The position numbers were made by a program, and so were the translations under genes. From positions 26,131-90,130 of the forward strand of contig JAAVHZ010000004.1 of NCBI GenBank assembly GCA_014799465.1: DNA of 64,000 bases. The letters are read 5' to 3'. Under the pieces are notes generated by a model. The model had not been told where the DNA came from. It searched no databases and saw only the letters and a program-made list of their open reading frames with translations. Numbering within the stretch: the stretch's first letter is position 1; each line of letters opens with the position of its first letter. This stretch comes from Lachnospiraceae bacterium (GTDB lineage Bacteria; Bacillota; Clostridia; Lachnospirales; Lachnospiraceae). This document shows positions 1 through 10,154 of this stretch, one piece after another.

Positions 1-194
1 TATATAAAACCATAAATAGCTTACATAAATTTTATCTATATTTTATGGAATTTTTGGTAATTATGTAGTATAATGTCTTAGTTACATTTAAACTAAGCGA
101 CAAATAGTCCGGTTGTTAAAATTACACTATAATACCTTTACCGTACAGTTTTGACACTGCGACTTAAAATCTAATTAAGAAAAGAGGCTGAATA

Positions 195-1691
195 ATGAGT
201 AGTAAAAATTCAAAAAAGAATTCTACCAATTTTCTGAAAAGCAAAAAGCTGGGATTTATCCTTGCTGCTATTCAGGGAATAGTTACTATTATATTTGCAG
301 GATTTTTAATTTATCTTAATATAGTTCCTGCAAAAATACTTATACCATTTCTATTTATACTGGTACTTTTTCTTGGGTATGATATTTTTTCACAATTTTC
401 TAAAAAATTTCGTACTTCCGGTAAAGTTATTGCGGTAATATTTATCATTATACTATTAATCGGAACTTTTCTGGTCATCAAAGCGAACCAGTTGTTCTCA
501 GGAATATCGGGTTCTAATACAAAAACAGATATTATCTGTGTTTATGTGCTTAAAGAAGACCCTGCCGCTACACTGGGCGATGTAGCTGATTACAATTTTG
601 GTATTCTTGAAACCATTGACAGAAAAAATACGGATAATACGATTTCAAAAGTCAATACAACTATTGGAAAAGAGATTGCCACTAATGCTTATGGCGATAT
701 GATATCTCTTGCTGATGCCCTTTTAAACGGAGAAGTTGGTGCCATTATCCTTAACTCCGCATTTGTTGATACAATAGCTGATGATGATGAACATCTGAAT
801 TTCGCTGAACAGATTAGAGAACTTGAATCCGTATCATTTACAACAACAATTAAGGATACAGGTGTAGGCAATATAACTACAGAGCCATTTTCAGTATATA
901 TAAGTGGTATTGATGTATATGGAGATATTTCAACCACAAGCCGAAGTGATGTAAACATTCTCGCAACTGTTAACCCTAAAACAAAACAGGTATTGCTTGT
1001 ATCCACGCCTCGTGATTATTATGTGCAGACCACTGTATCAGGCAGTTCTTATGACAAGCTTACCCACGCAGGTATCTATGGTGTAGACTGCTCTATGGGA
1101 ACACTGTCAAATCTCTATGGTGTAGATGTACAGTATTACTTCAGGGTAAACTTTACGGGATTTGAGAAAGTTATAGATGCACTGGGAGGAGTTACTGTTT
1201 ACTCCGATGAATCATTTACCACATATCACGGCGGATATTCTATAGCGCAGGGTGAAAATAACATGGACGGCAAAAAAGCTCTCTGCTTTGCAAGAGAACG
1301 TTATTCCGTATCAGGCGGCGACCGTGGACGAGGCAAAAATCAGATGAAGGTTATTAAAGCTGTTATTGACAAAGCCTGTTCACCTGCAATACTAAACGAC
1401 TTTAACGGACTTATATCCAGCCTTACCGGAAGTTTTGAAACCAATATGACTTCTGATGAAATTTCTTCTCTTGTGAAGATGGAATTATCGGATATGGCTT
1501 CATGGAACATCGTGCAGTACAGTGTTGACGGATTCGGCGATTCAAAAACCACCTATTCAACACCAAACTCACATGCATATGTAATGCAGCCTGATATGTC
1601 TACAGTAGAAACAGCAAAACAGTTACAGCAGCAGGTACTTAACGGCGAAACCATAGCCGAACCTGCTCCGGTGGCGGAACATTCAAATTAA
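195..1691 (+). CDS. LytR-CpsA-Psr (LCP) family cell-wall glycopolymer transferase
   Basis: N-terminal TM segments, then LCP-type motifs: DVNILATVNPKTKQVLLVSTPRDYYV, DALGGVTVYSDESF, LCFARERYSVSGGDRGRGKNQMKVI. Confidence 0.93.
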   Translation: MSSKNSKKNSTNFLKSKKLGFILAAIQGIVTIIFAGFLIYLNIVPAKILIPFLFILVLFLGYDIFSQFSKKFRTSGKVIAVIFIIILLIGTFLVIKANQLFSGISGSNTKTDIICVYVLKEDPAATLGDVADYNFGILETIDRKNTDNTISKVNTTIGKEIATNAYGDMISLADALLNGEVGAIILNSAFVDTIADDDEHLNFAEQIRELESVSFTTTIKDTGVGNITTEPFSVYISGIDVYGDISTTSRSDVNILATVNPKTKQVLLVSTPRDYYVQTTVSGSSYDKLTHAGIYGVDCSMGTLSNLYGVDVQYYFRVNFTGFEKVIDALGGVTVYSDESFTTYHGGYSIAQGENNMDGKKALCFARERYSVSGGDRGRGKNQMKVIKAVIDKACSPAILNDFNGLISSLTGSFETNMTSDEISSLVKMELSDMASWNIVQYSVDGFGDSKTTYSTPNSHAYVMQPDMSTVETAKQLQQQVLNGETIAEPAPVAEHSN

Positions 1692-1695
1692 GGCA

Positions 1696-1796
1696 GAAAA
1701 ACTCATTTCCTCCGGTCGCAAATTCCTTTTCTGATTTTAATCAGAAAAGGAATTTTTCGCTACGCTGCAAAGGCGACCTACGGAAATGAGTTTTTC
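1696..1796. repeat. Nested inverted-repeat element 1 (outer arms GAAAAACTCATTTCC/GGAAATGAGTTTTTC; inner GGTCGC/GCGACC; internal 17-bp stem)
   Basis: Perfect complementarity of 1696-1710 with 1782-1796, 1714-1719 with 1773-1778, and 1720-1736 with 1739-1755. Confidence 0.85.
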
Positions 1797-1946
1797 CTTT
1801 GTTGTTGGCTGATGATTTTTTAGAATTGGCTGCGGGAAATTGATTGCTTTTCTGGTTTTTTTAAGCTGGAGAGGCAATTTTTTTGTCTTGCCATTTCCCC
1901 ATATTATATTGCACTCATAACCCTCCAACTTGAGAACTAAGTAAAT

Positions 1947-2015
1947 GGAAAATCAACATCCGTAGGCAGTCTTTGCAGCGTAGCGAAACTAACTGCTGTA
2001 GGATGTTGATTTTCC
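1947..2015. repeat. Inverted-repeat element 2 related to element 1 (arms GGAAAATCAACATCC/GGATGTTGATTTTCC, inner GCAGT/ACTGC)
   Basis: Perfect complementarity of 1947-1961 with 2001-2015 and 1966-1970 with 1992-1996; loop contains CTTTGCAGCGTAGCGAAA, the reverse complement of the segment in element 1. Confidence 0.85.
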
Positions 2016-2017
2016 CT

Positions 2018-3058
2018 TTAGAGTTCAGTTGGCATTTTCCATTCTTGTGCCAGTTTTTTGTAGTCTTCTGCTGCCTGCTTATACTCACTGTTCTGTCTGC
2101 TTAGTATATCATAGCACTCTGCAAGGCGTGTAAGCGGCAAGTCTCCTGCTGTATGAATGTTGAGGATGCACTCTGTTTCAAATGCGGCATTATAATACCA
2201 TACTGCAGCTTCCAAATAGTCCTTTTCTTCAAAATATACCTCACCGATATCGTAGCATATTTCTGCACACGGATTTGTCAGCATGTCCTTTAATGCATAT
2301 TTGAAAAATGAAATTTTGTCACCAGTAAGGCGGTATCCTCTTGCGAGTACGCAGGATGCCTCCTTTTTTTCATCTTCTTTTGAATCCTGACTTTCAAATA
2401 TATCCTTAAAGTAGTCAAGAACAGCTTCAAAATCTTTACATTCTCCTACGTTTAAGAGTTCTCTTGCATACATATTTCTTATCCGCTTTGAAAGTGGTAT
2501 GCCTCTTCTTATCTGACGGTTAAATATTTCAAAATCCCTCCTGCTGTGTACCCCCACCGGTCTGTGAAGAATGGAAATATCACTGTCAAATACTACAGGT
2601 TCCAGTCGTATAGTCTCATGTATTGCATCAATCCATGTAAAATTTCTCAGTCTTTTAAATAACTTTGGGCGATACTCTGTTATGCTGTTCTGAAGATTAT
2701 TATCTGCCTTGTCATTTATATACTTCATCTGCACAATCTCCACTTCCGGCATCATGCACTCTTTCAAGTCAGCAAACTTTTCATAATTTGCTTTATCAAT
2801 GATTTCATCGGCATCAGCAGTATATATATAATCCATAGTTGCCTTTGAAAAACTGAAATTCCTTGCAGCACTAAAATCATCTATCCATTTAAAATCATAT
2901 ATTTGGTTTGTATATTTTGCAGCTATATCTTTTGTATTATCGGTCGAACCTGTATCAACTATAATAATTTCATCCATCAGTCCACTAATGGAATCAAGAC
3001 ACCTACCCAGAGTATCGGACTCATTTTTGACTATCATGCATAGACTTATAGTAATCAT
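2018..3058 (-). CDS. Glycosyltransferase family 2 (TPR-like C-terminus)
   Basis: MITISLCMIVKNESDTLGRCLDSI...EIIIVDTGSTDNTKDIA...YIYTADADEII. Confidence 0.92.
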   Translation of the reverse strand: MITISLCMIVKNESDTLGRCLDSISGLMDEIIIVDTGSTDNTKDIAAKYTNQIYDFKWIDDFSAARNFSFSKATMDYIYTADADEIIDKANYEKFADLKECMMPEVEIVQMKYINDKADNNLQNSITEYRPKLFKRLRNFTWIDAIHETIRLEPVVFDSDISILHRPVGVHSRRDFEIFNRQIRRGIPLSKRIRNMYARELLNVGECKDFEAVLDYFKDIFESQDSKEDEKKEASCVLARGYRLTGDKISFFKYALKDMLTNPCAEICYDIGEVYFEEKDYLEAAVWYYNAAFETECILNIHTAGDLPLTRLAECYDILSRQNSEYKQAAEDYKKLAQEWKMPTEL

Positions 3059-3262
3059 GTGTAACCTCCGTTTTAGTTTTATGCATATAGTATACGGTAA
3101 ATCTGAAAAAACCTCAACTTAATAAAATGGTTTGTCATCCATCTTCATTATACAATTTACATAACAATCCTTGTATGCTCCTCTAATGTATTGGTTTTCC
3201 ATTAGCATCCAAATTTTTATATTTACTACCATTTTAGTAACAAAAATATAGAATTATAATAT

Positions 3263-3664
3263 TCATTGCCTAAATATTTCATACTTATTTCTATCTAGCA
3301 TATTAAGATCAGTGTCTGCAAGTACTGCTACGGAGTTATCATCAAGATTAACTTCTGCTTTAAACAAAATCTCTATATCCACTGCTGGACCACCACAAAT
3401 AATTATTGACCTTTCCTGTGTTATTAAATCAACTTCAACCAATACAGGAATTCCTTTTCTCAATTCCCAATGCTGATTGGGTTTTAATTGCACCTTTGGT
3501 AACATTGATATAACAATTATCCAATTGTTATTTTGATTTCTAGTTTCACTAATTGAAATACATTTGTCCAACCATTCTGGTCTTGATTCTTTTGGGTGTT
3601 TTTCCTCAAATTTATTCCATGCAATTCTAACAACATTTTCATCCGAATTCCTATTACTATTCAT
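3263..3664 (-). CDS. Putative immunity protein of a polymorphic toxin module (start probably internal to the listed ORF)
   Basis: Small ORF directly downstream of a toxin tip; GGAGG at 3676-3680 (minus strand) favours ATG at 3664 over the 3727 start. Confidence 0.5.
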   Translation of the reverse strand: MNSNRNSDENVVRIAWNKFEEKHPKESRPEWLDKCISISETRNQNNNWIIVISMLPKVQLKPNQHWELRKGIPVLVEVDLITQERSIIICGGPAVDIEILFKAEVNLDDNSVAVLADTDLNMLDRNKYEIFRQ

Positions 3665-3668
3665 ATCT

Positions 3669-4020
3669 TTATAATCCTCCATATATTTTTGCCATCTTTT
3701 CACGTCTGACTTCTTCTCTAACCTCATTAGTTAACCAAGGCTCTTGTCCGAATATTTCCCATCCTTGGTTACTGTTTCCCCAAATTGCACTTCTTTTTTG
3801 TCCTAACAGTTTTAAAAATTTTTCATCTTCTGGTCCTGGTTCAAGTGAATAACATGGATGGGTATGTCCAGAAAACTTACCATATTTTCCATTAATTACC
3901 ATAAGCAATTTTAAACACTCATCTTCTAAACACACCATATCATTTTTGTATAAATGCTTAAATATTGTTCTGTTGCATCTCTACTCATATATTGAGACTG
4001 TCTTACATATCTGCATATGG
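3669..4020 (-). pseudogene. Displaced JAB-like polymorphic toxin C-terminal tip, frameshifted
   Basis: GKYGKFSGHTHPCYSLEPGPEDEKFLKLLGQKRSAIWG (HTHP...D motif); upstream QSQYMSRDATEQYLSIYTK is in the adjacent frame across an A5 run. Confidence 0.55.
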
Positions 4021-4416
4021 ATTACTTACTGTTTCGCCATATTCAGTTTTTGATTCAATTATATTTTGTACCACTTTCTTATTAACAATCACATCTTTCT
4101 TGCTCAACACATATAAAAAAAGATTTTCAAGACCAAGTCTCGGAATAATGCATAATATTGAATCCATAATACTTTCATTCTCAAAATCAATTACTGAGAT
4201 TAAAAATTTTTCAATCTGACATTTAACCTCATTATCCAAATTTTCATATGTATTCCATTGCCTATCAGATAACTCAGATAATTCATCCAACACATAATTA
4301 ATGTTTTCTTTAGTTGTATTATTGCTATAACAAACTAAAAATTCAATAAACTTTTCTTTTAACATATCGCTTTTTATATTATCTGGTAGATTATAAAACT
4401 CTGTCATCCTACTCAC
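4003..4416 (-). CDS. Putative immunity protein for the Rhs toxin
   Basis: Overlaps the 3' end of the Rhs gene by 8 nt; small acidic protein at the typical immunity position. Confidence 0.6.
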   Translation of the reverse strand: MSRMTEFYNLPDNIKSDMLKEKFIEFLVCYSNNTTKENINYVLDELSELSDRQWNTYENLDNEVKCQIEKFLISVIDFENESIMDSILCIIPRLGLENLFLYVLSKKDVIVNKKVVQNIIESKTEYGETVSNPYADM

Positions 4417-7400
4417 CTCCCCTCAAAGGAATATGTGTAGCATTCTTTGGCCTTCTATAAAAATTTCCATCTTGCCCTAATAACTTCCTACCTACTTTAA
4501 TTTGAGCTGTCCATCCTGAGCCAGAATTTGAACCTGGATATCTTTCCGCCGCATTCAAATCTGCAGAATGCCATTTTATTTCAATTCTTTTACCATTGAC
4601 ACTAAAACTATATTTATAACCATCTTCAATGGTATCAGAAGGCACAAAAGTATTTGGCACATCTTTGGGAATAGTTGTTCTTAACAACTCTTCTGATGTT
4701 GTTCCACAATTCAATAGTTGTCTAGCAGCAAACTCAGGGTCATAAATAGTAAGTTCTGTTCCACTATCACTCTTAGCAATTTCAGAAACACTATTCTGGC
4801 TTTCATGTCCACTCGGGTCAACATACTTAACAGGATTATTCCTTGCATATACATACAGGTTCAGTCCGTCTCCATGGTATGTATCTGCCTTTATAAACCT
4901 TCCTGTATCAGGAGTATAGTATCTTGCCCTCAAGTAATACATATCGGTTATATTATCATACATTTCCCCTGTAAAACCATATCGGTTTGCTATAGTTTCT
5001 TCTGAATTAATGGTGTTTCCAAATGCATCATACTTATATCTGCAAAGTATTCTGCTGTTCACATTAGCATTTGCTTCTTCACTGTAAAACTCATTTCCTG
5101 CAATCACATGGGTTATACTTCCAAGGCTGTCACAGGCATAATGGTAGTATGTCCTCGCATTCTCACTATCTGATACCACAAGCCTTCCATTGCCTCTTAT
5201 ATATCTGGTAATGTTATCATCAGCTTCTTCACATACTGCATCCCTTCCGCTGTATATGAATCTTATCAGCCTTCCGTTCTCCTCCGTCTCATGCCTTAAC
5301 CCTTCCGCATCATACTTGCATATGAGTTTCCTTCCATCTTCCATTACCGCTTCCGTCATTCTGTTAAGACTGTCATATTTATATATTCCCCTTCCGTCTG
5401 ATGTCATGTTGCCGTCAGGGTCATATGTAAAGTTCCTTATCTCATTTTTACTACCTTGCTTTGTGCTGCGTTCTATGCTTAACAGTTCATTTACTTCATT
5501 GTAACTATATTTCTCTGTTGTTTCACCGTTTATGGTATGGTTTGTCCTGTTGCCTGCATGGTCATATGTATAGGTTTCAATTATACCTGCATTGTCTACC
5601 CTTGTAAGCCTTCCAATACCGTCATATTTGTATTCTGTCACTGCATTTAATCCATCTGCACCGTTTAACTTTTTTATGCAGTTCCCACTGGCATCGTATA
5701 TGTACTTTATATCAGATATGACTTTTCCACTAACTGTTACCTTTATTTTTTCTTTCCTGCCGTCGAGGTCATATCTATATTCCGTTATTATATCTCCGCA
5801 TTTAATCTTTGACACTTTTCCGCATAAGGTATAGGTATATTCTGCAAGTATCTTGTCATTCTCAATTATGGTTATAAGATGGTCTGATATATCATATTCA
5901 TATTGTGTTGTCTTTCCTGTTACGTCCGTAACCGATGTTTTATTGCCGTTTAAATCATATTCATATTTTAACAGTGTCCTGCCACAGGCTGACTTTGACT
6001 TTAACCTTCCACATATATCATATTCATATGTGTATTTTATGCCGCCTCCTGATGCACTTTTTATCCTTCCGTCTCTGTCATATTCATATGTGTATTTTTC
6101 GTTTTGCTCCCTGCTGTAAATGTCTTCTTTTAGGCATTCCTGTTCTGCCTCTATTTTTACGGGGTTTCCAAATATGTCATAACCGTATTCTTCCTTTTTT
6201 CCTGAACGGTATGTTTTTGTTACCATTCTTCCCATTGCATCATATCTGTATGTCTCCAAACTACCGTCGGCATATGTTATCCTGTCGGTGTTTCCCTGTA
6301 TGTCCCTGTGATATTCCCTTCTCCTGCCTTCCCCGTCTGTGGCTGCCGTAAGGTTTCCCATATGGTCATATTCGTATTTTTCTTTTATGTCTTCCGCTGC
6401 TTTTATTTCAAGCACGTTTCCCCACATGTCGGTCTGATAGTATACTGCTTCTTCACCAACTGACTGTGCCGTTATGTTGCCTATGGCGTCATATGTGTAT
6501 TCCCTGCGTACCCCTGCGGATGTGACAGTGTATTTTATCCTGCCTCCTGCATCATAGACATATTTTATGCTGTTTCCGTCTGCATTTTTCTGCATAAGTA
6601 TGTTGCCGCTGCTGTCATATGTGTTTTCTTCAAGTATTGCTCCGTCAGGTGATGTGGTTTTTACCGGTCTGCCGCATAAGTCATATTCTGTTGCCGTTCC
6701 CATGGCTGTGCAGGATGCTGCATTTTCTTCTGACTTCCTGTTTTCTTCGGGTGTTATGATGCATGTACATCTGCCGTTTATGTCATATCTGTATACAGTT
6801 GTCCCGCCGTCTGCATATTTTTCTTTTAGTATGTTGCCAAATGCATCATTTTCATACCTTGTTGTTATACCATTTTCAGTTTTTTCAGAAAGATATCCAT
6901 ATTCATCATATCTGTAGGTGTTTTTTCTTGCAGCTTCTTTATTTTTTCCGTCTGATGCGGTTACTGATGTTTTCCTGTCTGATTCGTCATATGTATATGT
7001 TATTGTGAGTCCGTCAGGCATTACTGCTTTTATTATGTTTCCTGACTTGTCATAACAATATCCGGTTTCCTCTATAAGCTTTTCTCTTATTTCAGGCTCT
7101 TTTGGTATTTTCCTGCTCTCTAAGAATCTGTTCCCATTCCTTCTCTGAAGTTTTTCCCTCTGCTGTGGGGCAGATTTCTGTTTTTCCATTACCCTTTGTG
7201 CTGTCAGCCTGTCACATCTGTCGTATTCATATTCCGTTATTCTGCTTTTTTCTCTGTCCTGTAATGCCGTCTCTTTTACTTTTCTTCCATGTATGTCATA
7301 TTCATATACGGCTTTTGCACCTTCACTGTCACTTATTTCCTTAAGCCTTCCGCATTCATTGTATTTTCTTTCTATTATTCTGGCTTTTCCTTTTGGGATG

Positions 7401-9712
7401 CCTGTGATGGGCTGCGGCTCTGCATATGTTTTTTCTGCTATAAGGTTTCCATCAGCATCATACCTGTAAATATTTATGCAGTATAATGTGGTGCCTTCTT
7501 TTGTTATGGTAAGGAGTTCTTTTTTTGACATCATCAGACCTGTTTCATTATAGGTGTATATGTCTCCCGGGTAGCGGTCTTCTTGTGCCATTCCTCCTGC
7601 TTCTGCCATTGCTTTTAATACTGCGGGGCTGTGGATGTGATTTTTTACATTTCCGTGCAGGTCATATATGTATGCATCAGTTATGTTCCCGTATGGGTCT
7701 TTTATCATCGTTATCCTGCCTGCACTGTCCCTTGTGTATTCGTATCCTCTGTTGTTTTCTTCATTACTGCTGTTTTCCAATACTGTTTTTCTTATGATTC
7801 TGCCGCAGTTGTCATATCCGTATGTTTCTGTGCCGTATGTGCCAACGTTCTTCTTTATTATCCTGTGGCAGCTGTCGTATTCGTATGTTATGCTTTCTTC
7901 CATGCAGTTTCTTTTTATTGCATTGCAGTCTTCTATTGCATCAGGTTCTTTTGTGCCGCATTTTCTTATAAGTATTATGTCTCCATATGCATTTCTTTTG
8001 TATATGGTCTTTCTGCCGCAGGCATCTTCCTCTGCTATGAGTCTGTCCATGCAGTCATATCCGTATTTTTCCCCTTTTTCCTGTCCCGGTCTTAGGATTT
8101 CAATAAGCCTCCAGCTTTTGTCATATTTATATTCCGTTACACCACCTTCACCATCCGTATATGTTTTTATCTTGTTATATTCAGTATATGTGTATTTTTC
8201 CGTTTTGTCTTCCGTTGTTTTTTCTGCAAGCCTTCCTGCATCATCATATCCCTTCCTTGTCTCTGTTCCGTCGGGTAATGTTACCAGCACAGGGTATGGG
8301 AATGTTCCTGAGTATTTATATTTTGTGCTTCTGGCGTTTTCATTTTTTTGTGTTGTCCTGCCGTAACAATCGTATTCATATTCCGTTACTGATTCTTTCC
8401 CTGTTTCATCAAGAAGTTTTCTTTCTTCTGTTATGTTGCCGTTTTCGTCACGTTTATATGTTGTCTGCCTTCCTGCGTTGTCCCAGGTCTTTGTACAGCC
8501 TTCCCTGCCATATTCATAACGTGTTATCAGCCCTGACGGTTCTTTTTTTACAAGGAGGTTTCCTTTTATGTCATATGTGTATGATGTGACTGCCCCGCAC
8601 CTGTCGGTGGTTTCAGATATGTTACCATATTTGTCAAGCTTTCTTGTTTCCTCACTGCCGTCAGGGTATTTTATACAGATTATGTCGTAGTTTTCATCGT
8701 ATTTATACTGTGTAACAGCCCCGTTTTCTTCTTCGGTTACGGTGTTTGTCCTGCTTTTTTCATCATATGTGCAGGTGCAGTACCTTCCGTCTGCCGTCTT
8801 CTGCCTTATTACCCTGCGGCTGTCATCATATTCATTTTCAAGGTATGTGCATCCCATGCCGTCTGTTATTGTTTTCAGGTTTTCTTTTTCGTCATAGGTG
8901 TATTTTATTTCTGTCCCGTCGCACCTTGTTACTTTTGTGAGAAGCCCTTTTTCATATTCATATCTTACGGTTCTGCCTGTGCTGTCCGTGGCTGATGATA
9001 TTTTCATGTTTTCCCGCTTAAATGTAAGGGTGTACCCTGTAGGAAGAATGATTTTTTCTATTCCGTATTCGTTGTATATATAGTCTGTGATGTTGCCGTT
9101 CCTGTCTGTTTTCTTCTCTATTTTTCCATTTTTGTCGTAGTAATATTTAACCTTTACTGTACTATCTGTGAATATGTATCCGTTTTCTGTTTTTTCCAGT
9201 GTGAATTTTTTTGTACCGCTTTTTTTGTTTATGTATCTGCTGCCGCGTTTTATGTATTCCGCAGTTTTCCCATTGGGCATGGTTACTGTTGCGACATTTT
9301 CTTCTTCGGTCACAAACGTGTCAGTGCAGAATGCCCATGCTTTTCCGAGGCTGCGGTCGGGTTTCTTTTTTGAAGGTCCGGTGTATCTCCTTGTAAGGCT
9401 GTATTCCCCGCCCATGTCGGGAAGTATGAAGTCTTTGTCTTCGCAGATGTATTCCCCTGTTGCCATGTTTACAGGGTCAATGTCTTCTGCATCGCTTTCT
9501 GTTGACTTTTTGCCTGTGACTTGTCTCTGCGGTTTATAATCAGTCTCACCTAATTTTTCTATCGGAAGTGGCTGCATATGCATTTCTTCCGTTTCTAAAG
9601 GCTGCCTGCTGCTTCCTGCTGTTGGCAGACCATTATTGCCCGTTACATTTTCACTGCTGTTTACTTTTCCTGTACCACCTAATACACTTGTCGATATTGT
9701 TTTACCTGCCAT
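4409..9712 (-). CDS. Rhs/YD-repeat polymorphic toxin; C-terminal toxin domain possibly type-30-like
   Basis: DUF6531-like N-terminus (DIDPVNMATGEYICEDKDFILPDMGG), dozens of YEYDxxGR repeats, Rhs core end YYLRARYYTPDTGRFIKADTYHGDGLNLYVYARNNPVKYVDPSGH, then variable tip YSFSVNGKRIEIKWHSADLNAAERYPGSNSGSGWTAQIKVGRKLLG; SD AGGAGGAG before ATG. Confidence 0.93.
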   Translation of the reverse strand: MAGKTISTSVLGGTGKVNSSENVTGNNGLPTAGSSRQPLETEEMHMQPLPIEKLGETDYKPQRQVTGKKSTESDAEDIDPVNMATGEYICEDKDFILPDMGGEYSLTRRYTGPSKKKPDRSLGKAWAFCTDTFVTEEENVATVTMPNGKTAEYIKRGSRYINKKSGTKKFTLEKTENGYIFTDSTVKVKYYYDKNGKIEKKTDRNGNITDYIYNEYGIEKIILPTGYTLTFKRENMKISSATDSTGRTVRYEYEKGLLTKVTRCDGTEIKYTYDEKENLKTITDGMGCTYLENEYDDSRRVIRQKTADGRYCTCTYDEKSRTNTVTEEENGAVTQYKYDENYDIICIKYPDGSEETRKLDKYGNISETTDRCGAVTSYTYDIKGNLLVKKEPSGLITRYEYGREGCTKTWDNAGRQTTYKRDENGNITEERKLLDETGKESVTEYEYDCYGRTTQKNENARSTKYKYSGTFPYPVLVTLPDGTETRKGYDDAGRLAEKTTEDKTEKYTYTEYNKIKTYTDGEGGVTEYKYDKSWRLIEILRPGQEKGEKYGYDCMDRLIAEEDACGRKTIYKRNAYGDIILIRKCGTKEPDAIEDCNAIKRNCMEESITYEYDSCHRIIKKNVGTYGTETYGYDNCGRIIRKTVLENSSNEENNRGYEYTRDSAGRITMIKDPYGNITDAYIYDLHGNVKNHIHSPAVLKAMAEAGGMAQEDRYPGDIYTYNETGLMMSKKELLTITKEGTTLYCINIYRYDADGNLIAEKTYAEPQPITGIPKGKARIIERKYNECGRLKEISDSEGAKAVYEYDIHGRKVKETALQDREKSRITEYEYDRCDRLTAQRVMEKQKSAPQQREKLQRRNGNRFLESRKIPKEPEIREKLIEETGYCYDKSGNIIKAVMPDGLTITYTYDESDRKTSVTASDGKNKEAARKNTYRYDEYGYLSEKTENGITTRYENDAFGNILKEKYADGGTTVYRYDINGRCTCIITPEENRKSEENAASCTAMGTATEYDLCGRPVKTTSPDGAILEENTYDSSGNILMQKNADGNSIKYVYDAGGRIKYTVTSAGVRREYTYDAIGNITAQSVGEEAVYYQTDMWGNVLEIKAAEDIKEKYEYDHMGNLTAATDGEGRRREYHRDIQGNTDRITYADGSLETYRYDAMGRMVTKTYRSGKKEEYGYDIFGNPVKIEAEQECLKEDIYSREQNEKYTYEYDRDGRIKSASGGGIKYTYEYDICGRLKSKSACGRTLLKYEYDLNGNKTSVTDVTGKTTQYEYDISDHLITIIENDKILAEYTYTLCGKVSKIKCGDIITEYRYDLDGRKEKIKVTVSGKVISDIKYIYDASGNCIKKLNGADGLNAVTEYKYDGIGRLTRVDNAGIIETYTYDHAGNRTNHTINGETTEKYSYNEVNELLSIERSTKQGSKNEIRNFTYDPDGNMTSDGRGIYKYDSLNRMTEAVMEDGRKLICKYDAEGLRHETEENGRLIRFIYSGRDAVCEEADDNITRYIRGNGRLVVSDSENARTYYHYACDSLGSITHVIAGNEFYSEEANANVNSRILCRYKYDAFGNTINSEETIANRYGFTGEMYDNITDMYYLRARYYTPDTGRFIKADTYHGDGLNLYVYARNNPVKYVDPSGHESQNSVSEIAKSDSGTELTIYDPEFAARQLLNCGTTSEELLRTTIPKDVPNTFVPSDTIEDGYKYSFSVNGKRIEIKWHSADLNAAERYPGSNSGSGWTAQIKVGRKLLGQDGNFYRRPKNATHIPLRGGE

Positions 9713-10154
9713 TTCTATACTCCTCCTTTGTGTTTTAATTTTATCGGGATATAATTTACATAAAAAGAGATACTGCCTAGGATTTGACTTTAAAGATTTG
9801 CGTGTTAAATTTTCCCCTTCTGTTTCTCTCCATACCCCTTTTTCTATAACGTTTATAATATATATTCATTTTCTCATATAAGTATAATCATGTCAAGATT
9901 TACAACTATGCCTAAAAACGACACACGCATAAGTAACTCAAGCATTAATTTCCAATATTTTGTATATCACAATCCAAAATCAAATATAAAATTATGCGTT
10001 TTATCAAGTGATTATTGCATATTTTTGAATAAATGTTTGAGATTTGTTTACAAAATATTTATTCATACATTTATCCTGCAGTACTTGACTTTTCCATTAT
10101 AAAGTGTAAAATGAAAAAGGTTTTCAAATTCATTTTGTATGGAGGTCAGATTGA

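Noticed and set aside
1737-1928. 63-aa minus-strand ORF
   Set aside because: Consists largely of hairpin element 1 and its flank; no family-like features
4718-9539. Many plus-strand ORFs antisense to the Rhs gene (e.g. 5190-5504, 7668-8366)
   Set aside because: They mirror the repetitive YD-repeat codons of the minus-strand Rhs CDS, have low-complexity S/Y/F/L compositions, no plausible families, and overlap a convincing CDS
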